From Agrobacterium sp. AGB01 (lineage in GTDB: Bacteria > Pseudomonadota > Alphaproteobacteria > Rhizobiales > Rhizobiaceae): a stretch of DNA of 64,000 bases. How positions within the stretch are numbered: the stretch's first letter is position 1; the number at the start of each line of letters is the position of its first letter. Where the stretch lies: contig NZ_JACVAB010000002.1 in assembly GCF_014851585.1 (NCBI RefSeq), positions 930,001 through 994,000 on the forward strand. Reading direction: 5' to 3'. Positions 38,426-50,445 of the stretch are shown piece by piece. Both the position numbers and the translations under genes were made by a program. The notes below the pieces were generated by a model, which saw only the letters and a list, made by a program, of their open reading frames with translations, was not told where the DNA came from and made no database searches.

Positions 38426-39460
38426 ATGGCCTGGCAACCGGCTGAAAACCGTTATGCAACCATGAAATACAATCATTGCGGCAAGACCGGATTGAAATTA
38501 CCGGCCATTTCGCTCGGCCTGTGGCATAATTTCGGTAACGATACCCCACATTCGACCAAGCAGGATATCTGCCGCACGGCGTTCGATCTGGGCATTACCC
38601 ATTTTGACCTGGCCAACAATTACGGCCCGCCTCCCGGCAGCGCCGAAACGGCATTTGGTGAAATCCTGAAAGCTGATTTTGCCGGTTACCGTGATGAACT
38701 GATTATCTCGTCCAAGGCCGGTTACAACATGTGGCCGGGTCCTTACGGCGAGTGGGGCAGCCGCAAATATCTGATTTCGTCCTGCGACCAGAGCCTGAAG
38801 CGAATGGGTCTCGATTATGTGGATATTTTCTATTCCCACCGTTTTGACCCGGATACACCGCTTGAGGAAACCTGTGGTGCGCTTGATCATATCGTGCGCT
38901 CCGGCCGTGCACTCTATGTTGGCATCTCGTCCTACAATTCCAAGCGTACCCGCGAAGCGGCTGCGATCCTGAAGGATCTCGGCACGCCATGCATCATTCA
39001 CCAGCCGAGCTATTCTATGCTCAACCGCTGGATTGAAGAGGATGGTCTGGTCGATACGCTGGAAGAGCTGGGCATTGGCTCCATCGTGTTCTCGCCGCTG
39101 GCGCAGGGCATGCTGACCACCAAATATCTCGGTGGCATTCCAGACAGCAGCCGTGCAGCACAGGGCAAGTCGTTGAACCCGAAGTTCCTCAACGACAAGA
39201 ATGTCGAGAATATCCGTGCGCTCAATTCGCTGGCTGAAAAGCGTGGCCAGACACTGGCGCAAATGGCCATTGCCTGGGTGCTGCGCAACGGCCGCATCAC
39301 CTCGGCACTGATTGGCGCCAGCAAGCCGGAACAGGTTATCGATTGCGTCAAGGCGCTCGACAAACCGGATTTCACGGCGGAAGAACTGGCGTTCATCGAC
39401 AGCCACGCCAAAGAAGCGGATATCAACCTTTGGGCCAAATCTGCTGAGTTGAAGAAATAA
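38426..39460 (+). CDS. aldo-keto reductase, YghZ/L-glyceraldehyde 3-phosphate reductase type
   Basis: NADPH-dependent carbonyl reductase. 344 residues with the (beta/alpha)8 aldo-keto reductase marks: ITHFDLANNYGPPPGSAETA (catalytic Asp and Tyr), IISSKAGYNMWPGPYG (Lys), LDYVDIFYSHRFDPDTP (His) and the cofactor end ALIGASKPEQV. The GPPPGSAE stretch and length point to the YghZ branch. ATG 38426 follows GAGGAGGAGAGG, a very strong ribosome site. Confidence 0.92.
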   Translation: MAWQPAENRYATMKYNHCGKTGLKLPAISLGLWHNFGNDTPHSTKQDICRTAFDLGITHFDLANNYGPPPGSAETAFGEILKADFAGYRDELIISSKAGYNMWPGPYGEWGSRKYLISSCDQSLKRMGLDYVDIFYSHRFDPDTPLEETCGALDHIVRSGRALYVGISSYNSKRTREAAAILKDLGTPCIIHQPSYSMLNRWIEEDGLVDTLEELGIGSIVFSPLAQGMLTTKYLGGIPDSSRAAQGKSLNPKFLNDKNVENIRALNSLAEKRGQTLAQMAIAWVLRNGRITSALIGASKPEQVIDCVKALDKPDFTAEELAFIDSHAKEADINLWAKSAELKK

Positions 39461-39469
39461 GTCATAGGC

Positions 39470-39498
39470 ACGCCCGGGCCTTGAAATCCGGGCGTTTT
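39470..39498 (+). terminator. terminator after the aldo-keto reductase gene
   Basis: Stem ACGCCCGG / CCGGGCGT with a 10-base loop and TTTT tail. Confidence 0.75.
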
Positions 39499-39512
39499 CA
39501 CATCAATCAGTG

Positions 39513-39532
39513 CTTGAGGAATGGTTCTCAAG
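39513..39532. promoter_or_regulatory. perfect dyad upstream of the RcnB-like gene
   Basis: CTTGAG-N8-CTCAAG, 96 bp before the RcnB-like start. Possible operator; the binding protein is unknown. Confidence 0.35.
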
Positions 39533-39627
39533 TGTTAATAACCATTACTAAAATGTAATTTAAAATTCAGTTTTCATTCATCCTTGGGGTCTTAGGTTCG
39601 AACCATCGAAACGCTGAGGAAACCCCA

Positions 39628-39975
39628 ATGAAAAAACTTTTTGCTACGCTTCTTGCTGCTACTGTATTGGCCGCGCCTTTGGCTGCAGAGGCACAGAGCC
39701 GTTACGACAATGGCCCACGTCATGACCGTGGCCGCAATGAGCGTGTGGTCATTGAACGGCACGTCGAAAAGAAGGTCATCGTCAAGAAGCGCAACTGGAA
39801 GCGTGGCGAGCGGCTCTCGTCTGCACAGCGCAACCATTACATCGACCAGCGCGAATACCGCCGTTACAAATTGCGCGAGCCAAAGAGAAACGAGCGCTGG
39901 GTACGCGTTGATAACCAGTTCCTTTTGGTCAACGCATTGACCGGTCTGATCGTTGGTCTGTCGGCTGCACGCTGA
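39628..39975 (+). CDS. RcnB-like periplasmic protein
   Basis: 115 residues: signal peptide MKKLFATLLAATVLAAPLAA (cleavage after AEA), a basic mature region rich in Arg/Lys/Tyr, and the RcnB signature near the end (RWVRVDNQFLLVNALTGLIV). RcnB is linked to nickel/cobalt homeostasis in E. coli; the wider family is common in rhizobia with unknown roles. Confidence 0.85.
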   Translation: MKKLFATLLAATVLAAPLAAEAQSRYDNGPRHDRGRNERVVIERHVEKKVIVKKRNWKRGERLSSAQRNHYIDQREYRRYKLREPKRNERWVRVDNQFLLVNALTGLIVGLSAAR

Positions 39976-40003
39976 TTAGTCCGCACAAATCTGACAGTTT
40001 TGG

Positions 40004-40033
40004 ATCCCCGATGCGCCTGCGTCGGGGATTTTG
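40004..40033 (+). terminator. terminator after the RcnB-like gene
   Basis: Stem ATCCCCGA / TCGGGGAT followed by TTTG. Confidence 0.78.
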
Positions 40034-40163
40034 TTAATCCTGCATTGCACAAATAATCGAAACGCGATGATATGCGCGCAGCACGTGTTCATACAAATGT
40101 CGCCAATGGGTATTCTATCTTGGCAGTTAATTGATCTCTCCCTTTTTAAATTTAGGAGATGCC

Positions 40164-41054
40164 GTGTTTTCTGCTGATTCTGCGATTACGCAGTCTGTCG
40201 ACCATCTGGTGTTGCCGGTTTCCGGCCTGGAGTCGACGCGCGACCGTTTGGTGTCGCTTGGTTTTACCGTTGCTGCGGATGCCCGACATCCGTTCGGCAC
40301 CGAAAATGCCTGTGTGTTTTTCTCTGATGGTACCTATCTTGAGCCGCTGGCGATCGGCGACAAGGCGGTCTACAAATCCTCTATTGATGCGACCAACAGT
40401 TTTACCCGGCGCGACCAGCTGTTTCGCGCCGCCCGTGGTGCAGAAGGTTTCAGCGCCATTGTTGCCAAGACCTCCGATGCGGTGAGTGACCACGCCCGTT
40501 TTGAGGCTCGCCACATGTCGGCTGGCGGCATGCTGCAATTTTCACGACCGATGAAAAAGCCTGACGGCACGACGGGTGAGGGACGTTTCCTGCTGTCTTT
40601 TGCCGCCGAGGCGCGCATGCGGGCATTTTTCCTGTTTTCCTGCCAACGGTTGGTGGCGTTGCCGGTCGATCGTTCCGCCCTTGAAAAACATGCCAATGGC
40701 GTGAGCGGCATTGGTACGATCATCCTGTCTGCCAAACGGCCAGCAGATTACGCTGAGTTGATTACGGCGGTTTTCGGCAAACCTCCACAGCTGCTTGCTG
40801 ACGGCGTGACGTTTGAAACACGCAATGCCCGCATCACCATTCTTACCACTGAAGTGGCACAGGCGCTGCCGGGAATGGAGGATGTTGTCATTCCCCATGA
40901 ATTATACGGTGCCGGTATCGTCTACACAGTTGCCGATCTTGCCGTGACAGAGGCGCTTCTTGCTGCTAATGGCGTGGCATCTACACGCACGGGCGGCCGC
41001 ATAACGGTAGCGCCTGCTTCTGGACAAGGCGCATTTTTTGCGTTCGAGGAGTAA
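40164..41054 (+). CDS. glyoxalase-like domain protein (VOC, two modules)
   Basis: 296 residues. The N-terminal module [20 protein letters not shown] followed by [20 protein letters not shown] is typical of the glyoxalase-like (Glyoxalase_3) family; the second half repeats a weaker VOC pattern. Substrate unknown. A GTG start at 40164 is chosen because TAGGAG lies six bases before it; the frame extends to a TTG at 40131. Its stop overlaps the kdsA start (TAATG), so the two are coupled. Confidence 0.82.
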   Translation: MFSADSAITQSVDHLVLPVSGLESTRDRLVSLGFTVAADARHPFGTENACVFFSDGTYLEPLAIGDKAVYKSSIDATNSFTRRDQLFRAARGAEGFSAIVAKTSDAVSDHARFEARHMSAGGMLQFSRPMKKPDGTTGEGRFLLSFAAEARMRAFFLFSCQRLVALPVDRSALEKHANGVSGIGTIILSAKRPADYAELITAVFGKPPQLLADGVTFETRNARITILTTEVAQALPGMEDVVIPHELYGAGIVYTVADLAVTEALLAANGVASTRTGGRITVAPASGQGAFFAFEE

Positions 41055-41902
41055 TGTCTGTCATGAAAAACAAACTGGACGTGGTCGCTGGTGAAGGCGC
41101 GGGACAGGTGGTGTTTTGCAACACCAAACAATTCTCGCTGATTGCCGGTCCGTGCCAAATGGAAAGCCGCGATCATGCCTTCATGATTGCCGGTACGCTG
41201 AAAGAACTGTGCGCCAAGCTCGGTCTCGGTCTTGTCTACAAGTCGTCCTTCGACAAGGCCAACCGCACATCACTGTCGGGCAAGCGCGGCATCGGCCTTG
41301 ATAAGGCACTCGAAGTGTTTGCCGACTTGAAAAAAGAATTCGGCTTTCCTGTTTTGACCGATATCCACACCGAAGAACAATGCGCCATCGTGGCACCTGT
41401 TGTCGATGTGCTGCAGATACCTGCTTTCCTTAGCCGCCAGACGGACCTGCTGGTGGCGGCCGCCAAGACCGGCCGTGTCGTCAACGTCAAGAAGGGCCAG
41501 TTCCTGGCGCCTTGGGACATGAAGAATGTTCTGTCCAAGCTGAATGAAAGCGGCAACCCCAATGTGATGTTGTGTGAACGCGGTGCGTCGTTCGGTTACA
41601 ACACGCTGGTGTCAGACATGCGCTCGCTGCCAATCATGGCATCGCTTGGCGCACCTGTTATCTTTGATGCGACTCACTCCGTGCAGCAGCCGGGCGGGCA
41701 GGGTGGCTCCACCGGTGGCCAGCGTGAATTCGTGGAAACACTGGCGCGTGCGGCGATTGCCGTTGGTGTTGCCGGCGTGTTCATTGAAACCCATGAAGAC
41801 CCAGATAATGCGCCGTCCGACGGCCCGAACATGGTGCATCTGAAGGATATGCCACGTCTGCTGGAAAAGCTTCTGGCCTTCGATGCTATCGCAAAGGCCT
41901 GA
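41054..41902 (+). CDS. kdsA: 3-deoxy-8-phosphooctulonate (KDO-8-P) synthase
   Basis: Condenses arabinose 5-phosphate with phosphoenolpyruvate to KDO 8-phosphate for lipopolysaccharide core. 282 residues with [55 protein letters not shown] and [15 protein letters not shown], all family marks. Translationally coupled to the upstream glyoxalase-like gene; followed by eno as in many rhizobia. Confidence 0.96.
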   Translation: MSVMKNKLDVVAGEGAGQVVFCNTKQFSLIAGPCQMESRDHAFMIAGTLKELCAKLGLGLVYKSSFDKANRTSLSGKRGIGLDKALEVFADLKKEFGFPVLTDIHTEEQCAIVAPVVDVLQIPAFLSRQTDLLVAAAKTGRVVNVKKGQFLAPWDMKNVLSKLNESGNPNVMLCERGASFGYNTLVSDMRSLPIMASLGAPVIFDATHSVQQPGGQGGSTGGQREFVETLARAAIAVGVAGVFIETHEDPDNAPSDGPNMVHLKDMPRLLEKLLAFDAIAKA

Positions 41903-41986
41903 TATGCCCAGCTTTTGCTGCACTTTAACTTAAAATTGAGCTTAATTGCGTGGCGGCGTCCCTCATCGGGATTGCCGTCATTGTAA

Positions 41987-43321
<1,335 letters not shown>

Positions 43322-43344
43322 TATCTGCGTCTGGTGACATGATT

Positions 43345-43379
43345 TTAAAAAGCCCGTGCCTCTTGGTGCGGGTTTTTTT
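43345..43379 (+). terminator. terminator after eno
   Basis: Stem AAAGCCCGTGCC / GGTGCGGGTTT (two wobble pairs) and a T7 tail. Confidence 0.82.
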
Positions 43380-43492
43380 GTTCCCGTCTGGCTTGAAAAT
43401 ATCAGGCCAAACTCGGCTCTATGGTCAACGGATGGTTAAGCAATCCGCGTTACTGTTGCGAAAAGGTAATGCGTTTCAAGGCTTTTTCCGGA

Positions 43493-43810
43493 ATGTGGAC
43501 ACGACATCACAAGAAAAGAAAATTCGGGCGTTTCGTCGTGCCCGCTATCACAGTCGCTTTTCTCTCTTATTTTGGCTATCACTGCATCCACGGTGAATAT
43601 GGACTGATTGCGACAGAGCGTTTTGAACGCCAGCGCCTGGCCAGAAGCGGTGAGCTTTCACGCCTGACCGAAACCCGTGTTGCCCTTGAACGTCAGGTTG
43701 AAGCATTGAGCGATGGTTCGCTCGAGCGGGACATGATTGACGAAATTGCGCGCTATCAACTGAATGTGTCCCGCACCGACGAAATTGTCATCCTGAACGG
43801 ATATTTTTGA
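43493..43810 (+). CDS. ftsB: septum formation initiator protein FtsB-like
   Basis: Bitopic division protein that links FtsL/FtsQ. 105 residues: short basic cytoplasmic head (MWTRHHKKRKFGRFV), one helix (VPAITVAFLSYFGYHC), then a periplasmic coiled coil (ELSRLTETRVALERQVEAL) and the family end DGSLERDMIDEIARYQL. The frame is open to 43421, but MWTRHHK matches rhizobial homologues. Between eno and pdhA, its usual place. Confidence 0.85.
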   Translation: MWTRHHKKRKFGRFVVPAITVAFLSYFGYHCIHGEYGLIATERFERQRLARSGELSRLTETRVALERQVEALSDGSLERDMIDEIARYQLNVSRTDEIVILNGYF

Positions 43811-43833
43811 TTAACTCAATTCAAGTTAATCAA
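43807..43833. promoter_or_regulatory. perfect AT-rich dyad between ftsB and pdhA
   Basis: TTGATTAACT-N7-AGTTAATCAA, ten perfect pairs, overlapping the ftsB stop. The CTTTTCC tail is too weak for a sure terminator, so an operator for the pdh operon is the other option. Confidence 0.45.
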
Positions 43834-43893
43834 CTTTTCCTGTTGAAAATCAGCTATTTAATTTGAATACGAGCCATGCATTTATGGCATTGC

Positions 43894-43928
43894 TGTGGCG
43901 CGCTTTCTTGCATATTGTACGCGCCACA
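43894..43928 (+). promoter_or_regulatory. perfect dyad/hairpin just upstream of pdhA
   Basis: TGTGGCGCG-N17-CGCGCCACA, nine GC-rich pairs, ending 33 bp before the pdhA ATG. A GCCAT/ATGGC dyad (43873-43888) lies just before it. Could be a regulator site or a leader hairpin. Confidence 0.4.
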
Positions 43929-43961
43929 TGAACAAGCAACCGGCAACTCAGGGAGGGATCA

Positions 43962-45008
43962 ATGGCGCCACGTAAAACCGCGTCCGTATCCGGCCGTAAG
44001 ACGACGGCGAAAGCCGCCGCAAAGGACTTCACCGGAAAAAATGCAGCCGAATTCGGCAAAGACGAAGAGCTTCATGCCTACAAGGAAATGTTGCTGATTC
44101 GCCGTTTCGAAGAAAAGGCTGGCCAGCTTTACGGTATGGGCTTCATCGGCGGCTTCTGTCACCTTTACATCGGTCAGGAAGCTGTCGTTGTCGGCATGCA
44201 GATGTCCCAGCAGGAAGGCGACCAGGTTATCACCGCTTACCGTGACCACGGTCACATGCTGGCAGCTGGCATGAGTGCCCGTGGTGTTATGGCCGAACTC
44301 ACCGGCCGTCGTGGTGGTCTGTCCAAGGGTAAGGGCGGCTCCATGCACATGTTCTCCAAGGAAAAGCATTTCTACGGTGGTCATGGTATCGTTGGTGCGC
44401 AGGTTTCGCTCGGCACTGGCCTTGCATTTGCAAACCACTACCGTGGCAATGGCAATGTTTCCGTGACCTATTTCGGTGACGGCGCTGCCAACCAGGGTCA
44501 GGTTTACGAGAGCTTCAACATGGCAGCTCTGTGGAAACTCCCGATCGTCTACATCGTGGAAAACAACCGCTACGCCATGGGTACATCGACTGCCCGTGCA
44601 ACGGCACAGTCCAACTACTCGCTGCGTGGTGAATCCTTCGGTATTCCTGGTATCCAGGTTGACGGCATGGACGTTCGCGCCGTGAAGGCTGCCGCTGACG
44701 AAGCGCTTGAACATTGCCGTTCCGGCAAGGGTCCGATCATTCTTGAAATGCTGACCTACCGTTACCGTGGTCACTCGATGTCTGACCCTGCAAAGTATCG
44801 CTCCAAGGAAGAAGTGCAGAAGATGCGCTCCGAGCAGGATCCGATCGAACAGGTCAAGGCACGTCTCCTTGAAAAGGGTTGGGCAAGCGAAGACGAACTC
44901 AAGGCTATCGACAAGGATGTCCGTGACGTCGTTGCCGACAGTGCCGACTTCGCCCAGAACGATCCGGAGCCGGATGTATCCGAGCTCTACACCGATATTC
45001 TGCTCTGA
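43962..45008 (+). CDS. pdhA: pyruvate dehydrogenase E1 alpha subunit
   Basis: With PdhB forms the thiamine-diphosphate-dependent E1 that decarboxylates pyruvate. 348 residues with MLLIRRFEEKAGQLYGMGFI, KGKGGSMHMFSKEKHFYGGH, the ThDP motif FGDGAANQGQVYESFNMA and the phosphorylation-loop equivalent YRYRGHSMSDPAKYRSK. The N-terminal ~30 residues are basic and Ala/Lys-rich. First gene of pdhABC, with GGGAGGG before the ATG. Confidence 0.96.
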   Translation: MAPRKTASVSGRKTTAKAAAKDFTGKNAAEFGKDEELHAYKEMLLIRRFEEKAGQLYGMGFIGGFCHLYIGQEAVVVGMQMSQQEGDQVITAYRDHGHMLAAGMSARGVMAELTGRRGGLSKGKGGSMHMFSKEKHFYGGHGIVGAQVSLGTGLAFANHYRGNGNVSVTYFGDGAANQGQVYESFNMAALWKLPIVYIVENNRYAMGTSTARATAQSNYSLRGESFGIPGIQVDGMDVRAVKAAADEALEHCRSGKGPIILEMLTYRYRGHSMSDPAKYRSKEEVQKMRSEQDPIEQVKARLLEKGWASEDELKAIDKDVRDVVADSADFAQNDPEPDVSELYTDILL

Positions 45009-45026
45009 TCCGGGGAGAAAGAATCC

Positions 45027-46445
45027 ATGCCTATTGAAATTCTTATGCCTGCACTTTCCCCGACCATGGAGGAAGGCACGCTTTCCAAGTGGCTCAAGAA
45101 AGAAGGCGACAAGGTTACCTCCGGTGACGTGATCGCTGAAATCGAGACCGACAAGGCGACCATGGAAGTGGAAGCCGTTGACGAAGGTGTTATCGGCAAG
45201 ATCCTGATCGATGCCGGCACTGAAAACGTCAAGGTCAACACGGCCATTGCAGTTCTGCTGCAGGATGGCGAAAGCGCTGACGCCATTTCTTCTTCCGCAC
45301 CGAAGAAGGAAGAGCCGAAGGCTGAGGCTGCTGCCTCTGACGCTGCTGGCGGCAAGGCACGCGAAGCAAGCGAAGAGCCATCTGCTTCCAAGGAAGCTGC
45401 CAAGGTTCCGGCCGCGCCGAAGATTGAAGTTGCTGCTGATCCGGATATTCCGGCTGGTACAGAATTTGTGTCCACCACTGTTCGCGAAGCTCTTCGTGAC
45501 GCGATGGCCGAAGAAATGCGCTCTGACGAAAAAGTCTTCGTCATGGGTGAAGAAGTTGCCGAATACCAGGGCGCCTACAAGATCACCCAGGGTCTTCTGC
45601 AGGAATTTGGTGCAAGGCGCGTTATCGATACGCCAATCACCGAACACGGCTTTGCCGGTATCGGTGTTGGTGCCGCGATGACTGGCCTGAAGCCAATCGT
45701 CGAGTTCATGACCTTCAACTTCGCGATGCAGGCCATTGACCAGATCGTCAACTCTGCTGCCAAGACGCTCTACATGTCTGGTGGCCAGATGGGCGCGCCA
45801 ATGGTGTTCCGTGGTCCGTCGGGCGCTGCTGCGCGCGTTGGTGCACAGCACTCGCAGTGCTATGCCGCATGGTACAGCCATATTCCGGGCCTCAAGGTCG
45901 TCATGCCGTACACGGCTGCTGACGCCAAGGGTCTGCTCAAGGCTGCTATCCGCGATCCAAACCCGGTCATCTTCCTTGAAAACGAAATCCTGTACGGTCA
46001 GAGCTTCGATGTTCCGAAGCTGGATGATTTCGTGCTGCCAATCGGCAAGGCACGCATTCACCGCCAGGGTAAGGATGCGACCATCGTTTCCTTCGGTATC
46101 GGCATGACCTATGCGGTCAAGGCTGTTGCTGAACTCGAAAAGCTCGGCATCGACGTTGAACTTATCGACCTGCGCACCATCCGTCCGATGGACCTTCCTG
46201 CCGTTATCGAATCCGTCAAGAAGACCGGCCGTCTGGTAACCGTTGAAGAAGGCTTCCCGCAGTCATCGGTTGGTGACTTCATTGCCAACCAGGTTCAGCG
46301 CGCTGCATTTGACTATCTGGATGCGCCGATCCTGTCGATTACCGGTAAGGATGTTCCAATGCCTTACGCGGCCAATCTCGAGAAGCTGGCTCTGCCGAAC
46401 GTGGATGAAGTCGTACAGGCCGTCAAAACCGTCTGCTACAAATAA
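45027..46445 (+). CDS. pdhB: pyruvate dehydrogenase E1 beta subunit with N-terminal lipoyl domain
   Basis: 472 residues, longer than usual E1 beta because residues 1-80 form a lipoyl domain ([15 protein letters not shown], lipoyl Lys43) joined by an Ala/Lys/Glu-rich linker (~85-140) to the E1 beta core ([55 protein letters not shown]). This fusion is typical of alphaproteobacteria. It sits 18 bp after pdhA. Confidence 0.96.
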   Translation: MPIEILMPALSPTMEEGTLSKWLKKEGDKVTSGDVIAEIETDKATMEVEAVDEGVIGKILIDAGTENVKVNTAIAVLLQDGESADAISSSAPKKEEPKAEAAASDAAGGKAREASEEPSASKEAAKVPAAPKIEVAADPDIPAGTEFVSTTVREALRDAMAEEMRSDEKVFVMGEEVAEYQGAYKITQGLLQEFGARRVIDTPITEHGFAGIGVGAAMTGLKPIVEFMTFNFAMQAIDQIVNSAAKTLYMSGGQMGAPMVFRGPSGAAARVGAQHSQCYAAWYSHIPGLKVVMPYTAADAKGLLKAAIRDPNPVIFLENEILYGQSFDVPKLDDFVLPIGKARIHRQGKDATIVSFGIGMTYAVKAVAELEKLGIDVELIDLRTIRPMDLPAVIESVKKTGRLVTVEEGFPQSSVGDFIANQVQRAAFDYLDAPILSITGKDVPMPYAANLEKLALPNVDEVVQAVKTVCYK

Positions 46446-46460
46446 GGGGAGGGCGTTTCG

Positions 46461-47777
<1,317 letters not shown>

Positions 47778-47787
47778 GAAAAGAGCA

Positions 47788-47817
47788 GAGCCGAAAACCG
47801 CATATGGTTTTCGGCTC
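47788..47817 (+). repeat. perfect 12-bp inverted repeat after pdhC
   Basis: GAGCCGAAAACC-GCATAT-GGTTTTCGGCTC, extended by AGC/GCT past one bulged base. There is no T-run, so it may protect or process the pdhABC message rather than end it. Confidence 0.6.
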
Positions 47818-47837
47818 GCTGTATTCAGGAGCTGCAC

Positions 47838-48488
47838 GTGACGAAGACTGTTCTTTGCTATGGCGATAGTCTGACATGGGGTTATGACGCGGCCAATATG
47901 GGGCGTCATGCGATTGATGATCGTTGGCCGACTGTCTTGCAAAAGGCATTGGGCAATGACGTTGTTGTCATCGCCGAAGGCCTGAACGGCCGTACCACTG
48001 TTTATGACGATAACCTGTCTGACTTTGATCGCAATGGTGCACGCACCTTGCCAACGCTGTTGCACAGCCATGGTCCGCTTGACCTCGTCATCATCATGCT
48101 TGGCACCAACGATTTGAAACGTGGCCTTGCTGGCGGCGGTTTTGCCGTTGCTGCGACAAGCGGCGTCAAAAGGCTCGTCAGCCTGGTGCGCCGTCACGAA
48201 TGGCATTTCGGCTCGGATGAGCAACCGGAAATTCTGATCGTTGCACCGCCACTGATCTGCGAAACTGCAAATTCCTATTTCGCGGCAATGTATGCAGGTG
48301 CAGTGGAGGAATCCAAGATGCTGGCCTCGCTTTACCGCGATCTGGCGGACGAGAAGGAATGCGGCTTCTTTGACGCCGGTTCGGTCTCTGTTGCCACACC
48401 AATTGATGGCGTGCATCTGGACGCAGAAAATACCCGTGCGCTTGGTCGCGGCCTGGAGCCGGTCGTGCGCATGATGCTTGGATTGTAA
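47838..48488 (+). CDS. SGNH/GDSL family hydrolase (arylesterase-like)
   Basis: 216 residues with the SGNH blocks: CYGDSLTWGYDAANMG (nucleophile Ser and oxyanion), IAEGLNGRTTVYDD (Gly/Asn), IIMLGTNDLKRGLA (Asn) and SVATPIDGVHLDAENT (catalytic Asp-His). Esterase or lipase-type activity on small esters; no signal peptide, so cytoplasmic. GTG start with AGGAG upstream. Between pdhC and lpd, probably cotranscribed with the pdh genes. Confidence 0.88.
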   Translation: MTKTVLCYGDSLTWGYDAANMGRHAIDDRWPTVLQKALGNDVVVIAEGLNGRTTVYDDNLSDFDRNGARTLPTLLHSHGPLDLVIIMLGTNDLKRGLAGGGFAVAATSGVKRLVSLVRRHEWHFGSDEQPEILIVAPPLICETANSYFAAMYAGAVEESKMLASLYRDLADEKECGFFDAGSVSVATPIDGVHLDAENTRALGRGLEPVVRMMLGL

Positions 48489-48504
48489 TGCAATTTGACA
48501 GGTT

Positions 48505-48518
48505 TTGATCAGGATCAA
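48505..48518 (+). promoter_or_regulatory. FNR/FixK box upstream of the YdcH-like gene
   Basis: Perfect TTGAT-CAGG-ATCAA, centred about 66 bp before the YdcH-like ATG. That spacing would put the start site near 48553 if it acts at the usual -41.5. Confidence 0.82.
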
Positions 48519-48577
48519 GGAGCGAATGCAGCGGGCGTCTAGCCTGACCGTATCAACCGCAAGACGGAGGTTACGGC

Positions 48578-48844
48578 ATGTCGAACACACCGCACCAACT
48601 GCCCGAGGAATTTGCTGAATATGTCAGCCTCATTCGCCATCTGCGCGAGCGTGACGGACACTTTCACAGGATCAGCGCCGCTTACGAGGCGCTGAACCAG
48701 AAAATTCACCGGGCGGAGACAGATATCGAGCCATGCGATGATTTTCATATGGCCGATATGCGCAAGCGCAGAATGATCCTGAAAGACGAAATATACGGGA
48801 TGCTGACAGCGGCCGAGCCAATACCGGAAGATTTCGGACAATAG
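48578..48844 (+). CDS. YdcH/DUF465 family small protein
   Basis: 88 residues, helical, with the YdcH-like pattern: basic first helix (AEYVSLIRHLRERDGHFHRI), then AAYEALNQKIHRAETDIEP and MADMRKRRMILKDEIYGML. Short coiled-coil proteins of this family have unknown function. It has its own FNR/FixK box, so it is likely induced when oxygen is low and is not simply part of the pdh operon. ATG with GGAGGT upstream. Confidence 0.85.
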   Translation: MSNTPHQLPEEFAEYVSLIRHLRERDGHFHRISAAYEALNQKIHRAETDIEPCDDFHMADMRKRRMILKDEIYGMLTAAEPIPEDFGQ

Positions 48845-48933
48845 GCTTCAAGCCCAGGCTTTGCTCCCGACAAAAGGGTGGAATGCGAATGCCTCGCGCC
48901 ACCTCAAAAATGAAACAAGGAGTGATAGCCTAA

Positions 48934-50379
48934 ATGTCGAACGCCTATGACGTCATCATTATCGGTTCCGGTCCCGGCGGTTATGTCACTGCCATTCGTG
49001 CTGCCCAGCTTGGTTTGAAGACGGCCATTGTCGAGCGCGAGCATCTGGGGGGCATCTGCCTTAACTGGGGCTGCATTCCAACCAAGGCACTGCTGCGCTC
49101 TGCCGAAGTGCTTGATAATGCCAATCACGCCAAGAATTACGGTCTGAAGCTGGACGGCACCATCACCGCCGACGTGAAGGAAGTTGTTGCACGTTCGCGT
49201 GGCGTTTCCGCTCGTCTCAACGGTGGCGTTGCCTACCTGATGAAGAAGAACAAGATCGACGTGATCTGGGGCGAGGCAAAGCTGACCAAACCAAACGAGA
49301 TCGTTGTCGGCAAGACGGCCAAGCCTGCCGTTCAGCCACAAAACCCTGTTCCAAAGGGCGTTCTGGGTGAGGGTACCTACACAGCCAAGCACATCATCGT
49401 TGCCACAGGTGCACGTCCGCGTGCGCTGCCAGGCATCGAGCCGGATGGCAAGCTGATCTGGACGTATTTCGAAGCGATGAAGCCTGACTTCATGCCGAAG
49501 TCGATTGTCGTGATGGGCTCCGGCGCCATCGGCATCGAATTTGCGTCCTTCTACCGCTCCATGGGCGTTGACGTGACCGTTGTCGAACTGATGGCCAATG
49601 TCATGCCGGTCGAAGATGCGGAAATCTCCGCTTTCGCCCGCAAGCAGCTTGAAAAGCGCGGCCTGAAGATCATCACCGAAGCCAAGGTTTCCAAGGTCGA
49701 AAAGGGTGCAAACTCGATTACGGCGCATGTTGAAACCAAGGATGGCAAGGTTCAGCAGATCACTGCCGATCGCCTGATCTCGGCTGTTGGCGTACAGGGC
49801 AACATCGAAAACCTTGGTCTGGAAACATTAGGTGTCAAGACGGATCGCGGTTGCGTGGTGATTGACGGTTACGGCAAGACCAACGTGCCGGGCCTTTACG
49901 CGATTGGCGACGTTGCCGGTCCTCCAATGCTCGCCCACAAGGCCGAGCATGAAGGCGTGATCTGCATTGAAAAGATTGCCGGTCTGCCGAATGTTCACCC
50001 GATGGACAAGAGCAAGATCCCAGGCTGCACATACTGCAACCCGCAGGTCGCTTCGGTCGGTCTGACGGAAGCCAAGGCGAAAGAACAGGGCCGCGAAATC
50101 CGCGTGGGCCGTTACTCCTTCGCTGCCAACGGCAAGGCAATCGCGCTGGGTGAAGACCAGGGCATGATCAAGACCATCTTCGACAAGAAGACCGGTGAGC
50201 TGATCGGCGCGCACATGGTTGGTGCAGAAGTGACCGAACTGATCCAGGGCTTCGTGGTGGCGATGAACCTTGAAACCACAGAAGAAGAACTGATGCACAC
50301 GATCTTCCCACATCCGACCCTGTCGGAAATGATGAAGGAAAGCGTGCTGGACGCCTATGGTCGCGTTCTGAATGCTTGA
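48934..50379 (+). CDS. lpdA: dihydrolipoyl dehydrogenase (E3)
   Basis: Reoxidises dihydrolipoamide with NAD via FAD. 481 residues: FAD motif IIIGSGPGGYVTAIRAAQLG, redox pair GGICLNWGCIPTK (Cys42, Cys47), NAD motif VVMGSGAIGIEFASFYRSMG and the C-terminal His-Glu pair in FPHPTLSEMM. Near pdhABC, so most likely the E3 of pyruvate dehydrogenase. It has an insertion before residue 150 (KPAVQPQNPVPKGVLGEG) as seen in rhizobial E3. Confidence 0.96.
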   Translation: MSNAYDVIIIGSGPGGYVTAIRAAQLGLKTAIVEREHLGGICLNWGCIPTKALLRSAEVLDNANHAKNYGLKLDGTITADVKEVVARSRGVSARLNGGVAYLMKKNKIDVIWGEAKLTKPNEIVVGKTAKPAVQPQNPVPKGVLGEGTYTAKHIIVATGARPRALPGIEPDGKLIWTYFEAMKPDFMPKSIVVMGSGAIGIEFASFYRSMGVDVTVVELMANVMPVEDAEISAFARKQLEKRGLKIITEAKVSKVEKGANSITAHVETKDGKVQQITADRLISAVGVQGNIENLGLETLGVKTDRGCVVIDGYGKTNVPGLYAIGDVAGPPMLAHKAEHEGVICIEKIAGLPNVHPMDKSKIPGCTYCNPQVASVGLTEAKAKEQGREIRVGRYSFAANGKAIALGEDQGMIKTIFDKKTGELIGAHMVGAEVTELIQGFVVAMNLETTEEELMHTIFPHPTLSEMMKESVLDAYGRVLNA

Positions 50380-50445
50380 TTGAAATCTGCCGCTCCCTAT
50401 CTGGAGTAAACCCTTTTGGGGAGCGGAACTTTAACGGAGTAGATC

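Noticed and set aside
43959..46061. 700-codon minus-strand frame opposite pdhA-pdhB
   Set aside because: Antisense shadow caused by biased codon use in strongly expressed genes; His/Arg/Phe-rich product without domains.
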